A DNA stretch of 64,000 bases from Streptomyces glomeratus (GTDB taxonomy: Bacteria > Actinomycetota > Actinomycetes > Streptomycetales > Streptomycetaceae). Below are positions 51,955-59,614 of the stretch, piece by piece; the stretch's first letter is position 1, and each line of letters begins with the position of its first letter. The notes under the pieces were generated by a model. The model worked only from the letters and a program-made list of their open reading frames with translations. It did no database searches and was not told where the DNA came from. The DNA lies in assembly GCF_021462825.1 (NCBI RefSeq), contig NZ_JAKEEB010000001.1, positions 124,001 to 188,000 of the forward strand, written 5' to 3'. The translations under genes and the position numbers were made by a program.

Positions 51955-52325
51955 GTGCCCCCTCCAGGGGTCCGCCTTGTGAACCTGCAGGTACTGGACG
52001 GCACTTCGCCAGTACGCGCACACGGGCGGCGCCCCCGTGCGGGAGCGGGGGACTTCGGGGATTGAACCGCCGGCCAGGCGGGCGGTCAAGCCCTTGTCGG
52101 GTCATGGATATGAACACAGGTCAGTAAGTAGAACGATTTTGCCGTCTCTTGACTCGTGCGCCGGTTGTCGCGCTCGTGACGCGGACCACACCATGAGCGG
52201 GCACTTCGCCAGTCCGGGGACATACGACGGATCGGGCTCACGGGATGCGGGTCCCGTGCCGCCCGGAGGGGAGACGTGGGGCATACGGCTACGCCCCACC
52301 GGGCCGAGCGAGGGCCCGGGGGAGT
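51955..52325. other. 371-bp leader region upstream of the symporter
   Basis: No gene is seen. It holds the 7-bp-arm inverted repeat at 51991-52015 and two exact copies of GGCACTTCGCCAGT at 52000-52013 and 52200-52213, spaced 200 bp apart. The rest has no supported frame. The symporter promoter must lie here. Confidence 0.55.
51991..52015. promoter_or_regulatory. Inverted repeat in the symporter leader
   Basis: GTACTGG (51991-51997) and CCAGTAC (52009-52015) are perfect arms with an 11-bp spacer, about 40 bp before the symporter start. This could be an operator or an RNA hairpin. It is unlike either palindrome family elsewhere. Confidence 0.5.
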
Positions 52326-53111
52326 TCAGCGCATCAGTTCGCCCGCGTTCACGAGCAGGGACTGGCCCGTGATCGCCCGCGCCCGGTCGGAGGCCAGGAA
52401 CACCGCGGCGTCCGCCACATCGCCGTCGGTGGCCAGCTCCGGCAGTGCCATCCGGTCCGTCAGGCGCCGTGTCACCTCCGCCTCCGGTACGCCCTCGGTG
52501 TGCGCGGTGAACCGGACGTACGCCTGCACGGGCGGGCCCCACATCCAGCCCGGAAGCACGGTGTTGACCCGGATGCGGTACGGGCCGAGCTCCCGGGCCA
52601 GCGAGTACATGGCGCTGGTCAGCGCGCCCTTCGACGCCGCGTAGGCCGCCTGCCGCACCTGGGACGGAGCGGCCACCGACGACTGCGTGCCGACGAAGAC
52701 CACCGAGCCGCCGCCCTTCTTGAGGCCCGGCAGGCAGGCCCGGGTCATCCGCAGGGTCCCCAGCAGGTTCACGTCGATGACCGAGTGCCAGGTGGCGAAG
52801 TCCGCGTCCTGGAGTCCGCCGAAGTGGCTGTCCCATGCGGCGACATGGACCACCGCGTCGATCCGGCCGAACCGTTCCAGTGCCAGCGCCGCGAGGCCCT
52901 CGCACTGTGCCTCGTCGGTGATGTCCGTCGTCCGGTGGGCCGTGTGCGCGCCGTCCGGATCGAGCGCGGCGGCGGTCCTGGCGAGGTACTCCTCCGTACG
53001 GGCGCCGAGCACCGCGTTGCCGCCGTCGCGGACCACGGCCGCGGCGACCTGGTGGCCGAGCCCGGCACCGACCCCCGACACCACGACGGTCTTGCCCTGG
53101 AGCAGTGACAT
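52326..53111 (-). CDS. SDR-family oxidoreductase
   Basis: This 261-residue SDR has the cofactor motif SGVGAGLG at 12-19 and a catalytic segment AAYAASKGALTSAMYSLARELG, with the Ser in VFVGTQSSV. The end GQSLLVNAGELMR is typical. ATG 53111 follows GGGAGGG. It is divergent from an unrecognised gene (53191), with operator site 14 between, and hence is a distant member of the catabolic set. It is probably a dehydrogenase for a hydroxyacyl-CoA or cyclic alcohol. Confidence 0.87.
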   Translation of the reverse strand: MSLLQGKTVVVSGVGAGLGHQVAAAVVRDGGNAVLGARTEEYLARTAAALDPDGAHTAHRTTDITDEAQCEGLAALALERFGRIDAVVHVAAWDSHFGGLQDADFATWHSVIDVNLLGTLRMTRACLPGLKKGGGSVVFVGTQSSVAAPSQVRQAAYAASKGALTSAMYSLARELGPYRIRVNTVLPGWMWGPPVQAYVRFTAHTEGVPEAEVTRRLTDRMALPELATDGDVADAAVFLASDRARAITGQSLLVNAGELMR

Positions 53112-53138
53112 CGGGCCCTCCCGGATATGGCGCATTTC

Positions 53139-53153
53139 CTGACGGAGCGTCAG
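53139..53153. promoter_or_regulatory. Operator-like inverted repeat, site 14
   Basis: CTGACGGAGCGTCAG is an exact and symmetric copy between the divergent SDR (53111) and unknown-protein (53191) starts, 10 kb beyond the last catabolic operon. Confidence 0.78.
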
Positions 53154-53190
53154 AGTAGGGGCGTCCTGCGGAGGAGGGAAGGGGAAGGCG

Positions 53191-54030
53191 ATGGGTGAGG
53201 ACACACACAGCGCGGTGTACGCGGAACTGGCCGCCCTGGGGCCCTACGGCGTCCGCCCGGGCCATGCACTGATCACCATGGTGGAGCCGCACCCCGGACA
53301 CGAATATGCATACAACCGCTGGTACGAGGACGACCACTACTACGCCGGTGCGATGGCCATGCCCTGGATGTTCGCCGGCCGCCGCTGGGTCGCCACCCGG
53401 GACCTGCAACTACTGCGGTATCCCGAGAAGTCGGCGGTGGCGCAGCCGGTCACCGCGGGCTGCTATCTCTCCACGTACTGGATCACGGACGGCCGCTACG
53501 ACGACCACATGCGCTGGACGGTCGCCATCAACAAGCGCCTCAACCGCGACGCGCGCGTGTACCGGGACCGCACCCACGTCTTCACGGCCTTCCAGGACCA
53601 CGAGGCCACGGTGTACCGGGACGGCGCGGCGGGCCCGCGTGACGTCCATGCCCTGGACCACCCGTACGCGGGCCTGGTCCTGCAGGTCGTCGACGCGGAG
53701 GGGCCGCAGCAGCGCGCCGAGCTGCTGGCCTGGCTCCGGGACCGTCACCTCCCAGGACGCCTCGCGGGCTCGCCCTCGGCCATGGTCGTGCTGTTCCGCC
53801 CGACCCCGCTGCCCGGTGACCGGATGACGTACGTGAAGCAGGTGGAGGGTGTGGACACCCGCCTGACCCTGCTCTGGTTCCTGGAGAAGGACCCGAGGCA
53901 CTGCTGGGAGCCCCACTTCACAGGTCTGGACGGGGCGGTGGCGGAAGCGGGGCTGGGGAGGGTGGAACTGGTGGCGCCGTTCGTTCCCACGGTGCCGGGG
54001 ACGGACCGGTACGTGAGCGACCTCCGCTGA
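53191..54030 (+). CDS. Unrecognised conserved-type protein, regulon member
   Basis: This 279-residue soluble protein is not one I can assign. It opens with MVEPHPGHEYAYNRWYEDDHYYAGAM, rich in aromatic and acidic residues, somewhat like EthD-type dimeric alpha/beta-barrel domains. A second half shows a similar layout (VKQVEGVDTRLTLLWFLEKD). An internal duplication of a ferredoxin-like unit is possible. No signal peptide, membrane helix or known catalytic motif is present. The ribosome site GGAAGG and third-position bias are good. Divergence from the SDR across operator site 14 ties it to the same pathway, perhaps as a small-molecule-binding or isomerase-like partner. Confidence 0.75.
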   Translation: MGEDTHSAVYAELAALGPYGVRPGHALITMVEPHPGHEYAYNRWYEDDHYYAGAMAMPWMFAGRRWVATRDLQLLRYPEKSAVAQPVTAGCYLSTYWITDGRYDDHMRWTVAINKRLNRDARVYRDRTHVFTAFQDHEATVYRDGAAGPRDVHALDHPYAGLVLQVVDAEGPQQRAELLAWLRDRHLPGRLAGSPSAMVVLFRPTPLPGDRMTYVKQVEGVDTRLTLLWFLEKDPRHCWEPHFTGLDGAVAEAGLGRVELVAPFVPTVPGTDRYVSDLR

Positions 54031-54138
54031 GTCCCGCGGCGCCCACCCCTGGAGAAAAGGGACGTGCCCCCTCGGCCGGGACGGCGGACCAGTCGAGAGG
54101 GCCTTGTCGTGCTGTCTGTGGAGTTGTGGTGGTCGGTG

Positions 54139-54327
54139 CTACTTGATCGACGTCACGAAGGCGTTCCAGGCGTCGGCCGGGAAAGCCAGGACGGGCCCCT
54201 CGGGAACCTTGGAATCGCGCACGGCGAGCGCCGCCGCCTTGGGCGATTTGACCTCGACGCAGGCGCCGTTGCCCGTCGAATACGACGACTTGGTCCACGT
54301 TTCCGTGGCCCCCTGAAGAACGGCCAT
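54139..54327 (-). CDS. DUF397 small protein
   Basis: This 62-residue protein has the DUF397 pattern: WTKSSYSTGNGACVEVKSP and AALAVRDSKVPEGPVLAFPADAWNAFV. DUF397 proteins are paired with XRE/DUF5753 regulators throughout Streptomyces and act in development and antibiotic control, as in whiJ- and bldB-linked sets. ATG 54327 follows GGAG at 6 nt. The XRE gene at 54562 lies 235 bp upstream on the same strand. Confidence 0.9.
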   Translation of the reverse strand: MAVLQGATETWTKSSYSTGNGACVEVKSPKAAALAVRDSKVPEGPVLAFPADAWNAFVTSIK

Positions 54328-54561
54328 GTTCACTCCGGTAGCGAGTTGCTGAGTTGCTGCCCTCGCACCGCGAGCCATGTCGGCCCCGCGGTGCGAATCG
54401 CGCCAACTTGTTTGGCTGATGGCGTGATCGAAGCTACTCGGCAACCTGCTGGGCCGTAGGGGCCATTCACTCGACCGGATGGCATATTCCAGCCGGGTCT
54501 TCCGCCTAAAGGTTTCGCTGGTGTAAGATCCGCGGCCCTCTTACGCGAAGTCCGAGAGACC

Positions 54562-55419
54562 TTACTGAGCGTAGTCCTTGGCCGCGTCCGCGATGAACCG
54601 GCGGGACTCCTCCACGCTGAGCGCCTGAGCCCGCAGATGCTCGTACATCACGGCGTACTTCTGCACGTCGTGGGCCTTTTCCAGGTACAGGTCACTCGTG
54701 ACGCCCTCGAGGTACACCACGCTGGAGTCGGCCGCGTCGGCGAACTCCAGGATCGCGTACTGGCCGTTGAGGCCGGGATGGGCACCCGCCCTGAACGGCA
54801 GGACCTGCACCGTGACGTGCGGAAGCTGGGACATCTCGCAGAGGTGCTCCAACTGCTCGCGCATCACATGGTTGTCGCCCACGGCCCGGCGGAGCGCGGC
54901 CTCGTCCAGCACCACCCACAGACGCAGCGGGTTGTGTTCGGCGGCGATGCGTTCCTGGCGCCGCAACCGCACCTGTACGCGCTTTTCGATGTCCGCGGCG
55001 GACGTCTCGGGCAGCGCGCCCTGGATGAGAGCCTCGGCGTAGGAGTGGGTCTGCAACAGGCCGGTGATGACCTGCGGTTCATAGACGCGCAGCGACTCCG
55101 CGTCCGTCTCCAGGCCGATGTACACGCTGTACGGGATGTCCCCGAACGCGTGCCACCATCCTTGCTGCCGGGAGTCGCGCGCCATCTCCATCAGCGAGTC
55201 GACGACGCGCTGATCCTCGACCTCGTAGACTCCGCACAGATCGCGGACATCGCGCTGGCTGATGCTGCGGCGGCCGTTCTCCAGCCGGCTGATCTTCGAC
55301 TGGGAGACCAGCAGCCGTTCGGCGACCTCTTCGGCGGTCATGCCCTTGAGTTCACGGAGCCGGCGCAGCTCCTGGCCCAGTCGACGCCGCCGGACGGTGG
55401 GATTGACATTCGACGCCAC
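54562..55419 (-). CDS. XRE-family regulator with DUF5753
   Basis: This 285-residue regulator has an N-terminal helix-turn-helix (about 12-65, LGQELRRLRELKGMTAEEVAERLLVSQSKISRLENG) and a C-terminal DUF5753 (about 95-275, YIGLETDAESLRVYEPQVITGLLQT through VYLEG). DUF5753 recognises DUF397 partners or ligands. GTG 55419 follows GGAGGTG. With the downstream DUF397 gene it forms a typical WhiJ-like pair. Confidence 0.92.
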   Translation of the reverse strand: MASNVNPTVRRRRLGQELRRLRELKGMTAEEVAERLLVSQSKISRLENGRRSISQRDVRDLCGVYEVEDQRVVDSLMEMARDSRQQGWWHAFGDIPYSVYIGLETDAESLRVYEPQVITGLLQTHSYAEALIQGALPETSAADIEKRVQVRLRRQERIAAEHNPLRLWVVLDEAALRRAVGDNHVMREQLEHLCEMSQLPHVTVQVLPFRAGAHPGLNGQYAILEFADAADSSVVYLEGVTSDLYLEKAHDVQKYAVMYEHLRAQALSVEESRRFIADAAKDYAQ

Positions 55420-55742
55420 GGACGTGCACCTCCGGCTGCCTGCCTCTACTTTGCGTATCTGCTGCTGAGCAGATTGCCACCAAGGTGCTTTCTACCGCTG
55501 GAAAACGGCGGATATGCGTCGTGGGCGCGCCGCTTGGCCGAACGGCGCTCGCATGTGGCCGCGCGGGGCGGTGAGTGTGCCGTCCTGTGGACGTCCGTCT
55601 CATCGCCCCGCGCGGGCCGGCGGCTCCCGAACCGGGCCTCGGGGCGGCGCGGATGCGCCGGGTCGTGCGGTTCCGGCCGTACCGGTGCCGCCGGTTCGGC
55701 CGGTTGTCGCGCCGCGGTCGTGCCGGGCCGCGGTACTGCGGC
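55420..55742. other. 323-bp gap between the XRE and GOLPH3-like genes
   Basis: No gene is supported. The frames here are Arg/Gly/Pro-rich shadows. It should contain the XRE promoter, but I found no reliable hexamers or repeats. Confidence 0.45.
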
Positions 55743-56495
55743 TCAGTGGGCCACGACGCGTGCCATGGATCCACGGCGCGGCTGCATGGGAACACCGCGG
55801 GCGGGTTCCGGCGCGGGCCTGGCCGCGGTGGCCTGGCGGCCTGCCTGGGCCGGGCTGCGGCGCGGTTGAGCGGCCGCACCGTTCTGGACGTCCATCACGG
55901 CGTGCGCCACGAGACCGCCCATGGGGTCGTGCCTGATCAGATCCCGCAGCCGGGAGCGGGACGAGCGTCCCTCGTTGCCCGGATACAGATGCTTGCCGAG
56001 ACCGACCGCATGGGCCAGCGCGGCGAGCGCCGCGGTCCGCGGGTCCGGCGGAACGCCGGTGCGGATCGCGGAATCCAGCCGGGCCTTGATCTCCCGGCTG
56101 ATGGCCGTGTCCGTCGCCTGGTAGCGCGTCGTCGGCAACACCCCGCACATCTGGCCCGGCACGGCCTGGACCATGCCGCACCGCTCCAGATGCGAAAGGT
56201 AGGTCTGGCGCAGCCCGAGACGCGGCCCGCCGATCCAGTGGACGGCCCGTACCGGAGCGCCACGCCTGCGCAGCAACTCCAACGCACAGTCCAGAGTCGG
56301 ATCTCCAGTCGGCCGTGGTACCACCACGGCGATACGATCCCCGTCCGGGGCTATCCGTCCGGCCAGCGCCAGCTCCACTAGCTGTGCTCCGGCCAGACCA
56401 AGGTCGAGCGACTGCGGCTGTGCAGTGGTACCCGTGGTCGGGTCCAGTGCCAGCAGCAGAAGCTCTTCCGGAATCGTTCTGCGGCTCCTGCCCAT
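55743..56495 (-). CDS. GOLPH3/VPS74-like protein (GPP34)
   Basis: This 250-residue protein begins RTIPEELLLLALDPTTG and continues LDLGLAGAQLVELALAGRI, the conserved opening of bacterial GPP34/GOLPH3-like proteins. RLGLRQTYLSHLERCGMV and LGKHLYPG follow. The eukaryotic homologue binds PI4P in the Golgi. Bacterial versions are frequent in Streptomyces near development genes and their role is unknown. ATG 56495 follows GGGGAGG. It is divergent from the carboxypeptidase gene. The C-terminal 60 residues are low complexity. Confidence 0.85.
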   Translation of the reverse strand: MGRSRRTIPEELLLLALDPTTGTTAQPQSLDLGLAGAQLVELALAGRIAPDGDRIAVVVPRPTGDPTLDCALELLRRRGAPVRAVHWIGGPRLGLRQTYLSHLERCGMVQAVPGQMCGVLPTTRYQATDTAISREIKARLDSAIRTGVPPDPRTAALAALAHAVGLGKHLYPGNEGRSSRSRLRDLIRHDPMGGLVAHAVMDVQNGAAAQPRRSPAQAGRQATAARPAPEPARGVPMQPRRGSMARVVAH

Positions 56496-56723
56496 CCATG
56501 CCTCCCCGCGTGGATGAATGACAGGGTGACCCCTCTCACATTGGTCTGTCGAGGGTGCGTGACCGGAATGTAGTGGAACCGGTAGGTATGTCGTTCTCGT
56601 CTAGCCCAGGGGTCAATCCCTCACACAGGACACTGGTACATGGTTCGGGCAGCGGCGTCCGGGCGGCGGTTCATGGTTGGGCGAGGCGCGCGAGTGGGTG
56701 CGTGGCGCAAGGAGGAGGCATCG

Positions 56724-59360
56724 GTGGCGGGCGAGTCCCCCGACAGGTCGAAGCAGCACGCGTCGTCAGCGGAGGCGACGTCGGGGAGTGGGGCTGCGGT
56801 TCCGGGGCCGGCGGCGGGCGACCGCGACCCCCGGCTTGCGGTGGCCGGCGAGAAGGCGCGGGTCGACCAGGCGACGGCGGTGTTGTCCACGCGTGAACTG
56901 CGGGGCTCCGCCGGCACGGCCGTGGACGAGGACGGTTCCACCGGCTCCAAGGGGTCCACCACCGGCGGTGGTGCGCGGCAGCAGGCGTCGCTGGCGTCCT
57001 GGGTGCGGAGCGCGGACGAGGCCGGGGCCGGAGCGGAGGACACGTCGGAGGCGGAGACCGGATCCGAGGAAGCCGCCGACGGCGCTGAGGACCGGGCCGC
57101 CGGGGCCGGCGAGGGCGCGGAGACCGAGGCGGGGGAGACGGAGGACCGGTCCGGCGAGGAGGGGGCTGCCGAGGCGGAGTCCGCCGACGAGGAGTCCGCC
57201 GACGAGGAGTCCGCCGACGAGGAGTCCGCTGAGGCGGAGTCCGACGGCGCGGTGGACGCGGGTGGCGAGGAAGCCGCCGACGGCTCCGAGGAGGAGGGCG
57301 CGGCAACCTCGGAGAACGGGAACGCGCCTGACGGCTCCTCCGATGCCGATGCCGATGCCGATGCCGATGCCGATGTCGATGTCGATGCCGACGCGGGTGC
57401 CGACGCGGAGGGCGCGGGGGGTGCGGAGGACGCGCAGGACGCGCAGGACGCGGAGACCGTAGAGGCCGCTGATGCCGATGCCGAGGGCGACTCCGAGGGT
57501 GACGCGGGTTCCAAGCCGCCCGTGGACCAGCCCACGACCATGCTCAAGCTCGGCGACGCCAAGTCGGCCAAGAAGTCGGAGAAGCCGGAGAAGCCGGAGA
57601 AATCCGAGGAGTCCGGTAAGGCCGTCGATCAGCCCACCACCATGCTCAAGCTCGGTGGCGGCACCAAGTCGCAGGAGTCGTCGGACTCATCGGGAAAGCC
57701 GGAAGAGTCCGAAAAGTTCGAAAAGTCGGAGAAGCAGCCGAAGGGGCAGCCGGAGAAGCCGGCTCCCTCATGGGCGGCCAAGTCCTCCGCAGCGACATCC
57801 GGTAAGTCCGGTGAGTCCGGTAAGTCCGACAAGCCCGAGTCCTCTGCCGCAGCCCCGGACGGCAAGTCCGCGTCGCGCGCCGAGACCGACGCCGAGCGCA
57901 CCAGCAAGTTCGTAGCGCTGAAGCCGCTGGACGAGCCCAGGTCCCCGCAGCCGAAGGTTCCGCAGCCCAAGACCGCGCAGCCCGAGCCCGGGCAGGCCAA
58001 GCCCGCCGACGCGACCGCCGCGCTGCCCCGGGTCGGCCCCGAGCGCACCACCCAGCAGCCGCTGCCGCCGAAACCCCCGCTGGACCTGCTCGCCGAGCTG
58101 ACCAACACTCCGCCACCGCCGGAGACTCCGGTGCGCACCGTCCTGCGGCGGATCAAGATCTGGACCCCGCTCGTCGTGCTGCTCGTGATCATCTTTGCGA
58201 TCGTGCAGGCGGTCCGTCCGCTGCCGACCCCGACCCTCGGGCTGAGTGCCGAGGAGACGTACACCTTCGGCGGCGGCAAGCTCGACCTGCCCTGGCCGGG
58301 GCAGGGGCAGTCGGCCATCGAGGTCGAGGGTGTGGGCATGGTCGGCAGCGAGGGTGCGCAGACCCCGCGGCCGATCGCGAGCGTCACCAAGATCATGACG
58401 GCGTACGTCACCCTTCAGGAGCACCCGCTCAAGGGGAACGACGGCGGCCCGCAGATCACCGTGGACCAGCAGGCCGAGGACGAGTCCAAGAACGAGGACG
58501 AGTCGACGGCGGCCGTGAAGAAGGGCCAGAAGTTCACCGAGCGGCAGATGCTGCAGATGCTGATGATCCCCTCGGGGAACAACGCGGCGCGCCTGCTCGC
58601 CCGCTGGGACTCGGACCCCAGGACCTTCGTCGGCAAGATGAACGCCGCCGCGAAGCAGCTCGGCATGACGCACACCACGTACACGGACCCGAGCGGCCTG
58701 GACAAGTCGACGGTGAGCACCGCCGTCGACCAGCTGAAGCTGGCGAAGAAGGTGATGCAGGACCCGGTGTTCCGCAGCATCGTCGGCATGGCCAAGGCGG
58801 ACATCCCCGGCCTCACCGGGCCGATCTACAACAACAACGACCTGCTGGTGAAGCAGGTCGGCGTGATCGGTCTGAAGACGGGTTCGTCGACCCCGGCCGG
58901 CGGCAACCTGGTGTGGGCGGCCACGAAGGTCGTCGACGGCAAGACGCAGACGATCTACGGCGCGGTCCTCAACCAGGACGCCCGCACCGGCCGGGTCTGG
59001 GACAGCCTCCAGCTGGCGATCACCAACAGCCAGAAGCTGATCGACAAGGTCCAGCAGAGCCTGACCACCGCGACGGTGGTGAAGAAGGGCGAGGTCGTCG
59101 GGTATGTGGACGACCAGCTGGGCGGCAGGACGCCGGTGGTCGCCACGCGGAACATGAAGGCGGTCGGCTGGCCGGGCCTGCGGACCGCCCTCTCCATCGG
59201 GGGCGACGGCAAGGCGGTCCCGCACGAGGCGAAGGCCGGCACGGTCGTCGGCAAGCTGACGGTCGGTGACGGTTCCAGCCATGCGGTGACGATTCCGGTC
59301 GCCCTGCAGAAGGACCTCGCCGAGCCGGGTTACGGGGCGAAGTTCACCCGGCTGGGCTGA
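56724..59360 (+). CDS. Membrane-anchored D-alanyl-D-alanine carboxypeptidase with long acidic N-terminal tail
   Basis: This 878-residue protein has a cytoplasmic, low-complexity tail (about 1-475), one membrane helix (IWTPLVVLLVIIFAIVQAV, about 480-498) and an extracellular penicillin-binding domain. SVTK (Ser553, Lys556), SGN (617-619) and KTG (718-720) are the class-C low-mass PBP motifs. It trims peptidoglycan stem peptides. The tail has PVDQPTTMLKLG at about 266-277 and VDQPTTMLKLG at 301-311, and a degenerate third copy. Such Thr-rich repeats could be targets of Ser/Thr kinases (inference). GTG 56724 follows GGAGGAGG at 5 nt; the frame is open from 56640. Confidence 0.9.
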   Translation: MAGESPDRSKQHASSAEATSGSGAAVPGPAAGDRDPRLAVAGEKARVDQATAVLSTRELRGSAGTAVDEDGSTGSKGSTTGGGARQQASLASWVRSADEAGAGAEDTSEAETGSEEAADGAEDRAAGAGEGAETEAGETEDRSGEEGAAEAESADEESADEESADEESAEAESDGAVDAGGEEAADGSEEEGAATSENGNAPDGSSDADADADADADVDVDADAGADAEGAGGAEDAQDAQDAETVEAADADAEGDSEGDAGSKPPVDQPTTMLKLGDAKSAKKSEKPEKPEKSEESGKAVDQPTTMLKLGGGTKSQESSDSSGKPEESEKFEKSEKQPKGQPEKPAPSWAAKSSAATSGKSGESGKSDKPESSAAAPDGKSASRAETDAERTSKFVALKPLDEPRSPQPKVPQPKTAQPEPGQAKPADATAALPRVGPERTTQQPLPPKPPLDLLAELTNTPPPPETPVRTVLRRIKIWTPLVVLLVIIFAIVQAVRPLPTPTLGLSAEETYTFGGGKLDLPWPGQGQSAIEVEGVGMVGSEGAQTPRPIASVTKIMTAYVTLQEHPLKGNDGGPQITVDQQAEDESKNEDESTAAVKKGQKFTERQMLQMLMIPSGNNAARLLARWDSDPRTFVGKMNAAAKQLGMTHTTYTDPSGLDKSTVSTAVDQLKLAKKVMQDPVFRSIVGMAKADIPGLTGPIYNNNDLLVKQVGVIGLKTGSSTPAGGNLVWAATKVVDGKTQTIYGAVLNQDARTGRVWDSLQLAITNSQKLIDKVQQSLTTATVVKKGEVVGYVDDQLGGRTPVVATRNMKAVGWPGLRTALSIGGDGKAVPHEAKAGTVVGKLTVGDGSSHAVTIPVALQKDLAEPGYGAKFTRLG
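57180..57224 (+). repeat. Three tandem 15-bp units in the carboxypeptidase tail
   Basis: TCCGCCGACGAGGAG occurs three times in tandem and encodes repeated SADEE. It is followed by a partial unit. It is in frame, so copy-number changes would alter the acidic tail length without frameshift. Confidence 0.8.
57342..57389 (+). repeat. Eight hexamer units in the carboxypeptidase tail
   Basis: Six GATGCC and two GATGTC hexamers in a row encode an (Asp-Ala/Val)n stretch. A slippage-prone array in frame. Confidence 0.8.
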
Positions 59361-59559
59361 GCCGCCGTAGAGCCCGCCCGCAGGCACGACGTGACGCACC
59401 CCGTCGGCGGCCCCCACCCGGGAGCCCGTCGGCGGGGTGCGTGCTAGCGTCGCGAGACCGGGACAGGCCGAGCCTCGACGCCTGGCCCGGGACGGACTTC
59501 CGGGAGAACCCCGACGGAACGGTCACGGAACTTTCGAGGGTGTCCGGGCACGGGACGGG

Positions 59560-59603
59560 AACGGAAACGGGACACGGGGCGATAACGGAAACGGGACACG
59601 GGG
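59560..59603. repeat. Two 20-bp direct repeats, 24-bp period
   Basis: AACGGAAACGGGACACGGGG occurs exactly at 59560-59579 and 59584-59603, just upstream of my chosen start (59615) of the membrane protein. It could be a tandem regulator-binding site if the start is correct, or part of an N-terminal extension (ETGHG repeats) if the real start is further upstream. Confidence 0.6.
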
Positions 59604-59614
59604 AGTGCCTTCAG

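Noticed and set aside
49097..52117. Very long minus-strand open frame (1006 codons) across the ADP-ribosylglycohydrolase and symporter
   Set aside because: It overlaps two well-supported genes and has low-complexity Arg/Gly composition. The real symporter frame is on the same strand but in another phase.
533..54030. A complete steroid-degradation cluster
   Set aside because: FadD3-like and Ltp2/DUF35-like proteins fit, but no KstD, HsaC-type ring-cleavage dioxygenase, Mce uptake genes or KstR-type sites are in the window. Steroid remains only one candidate substrate class.
56640..56723. Earlier start for the D-Ala-D-Ala carboxypeptidase (56640)
   Set aside because: GGAGGAGG is placed 5 nt before GTG 56724; the upstream part has Arg/Gly shadow character and a poor ribosome site.
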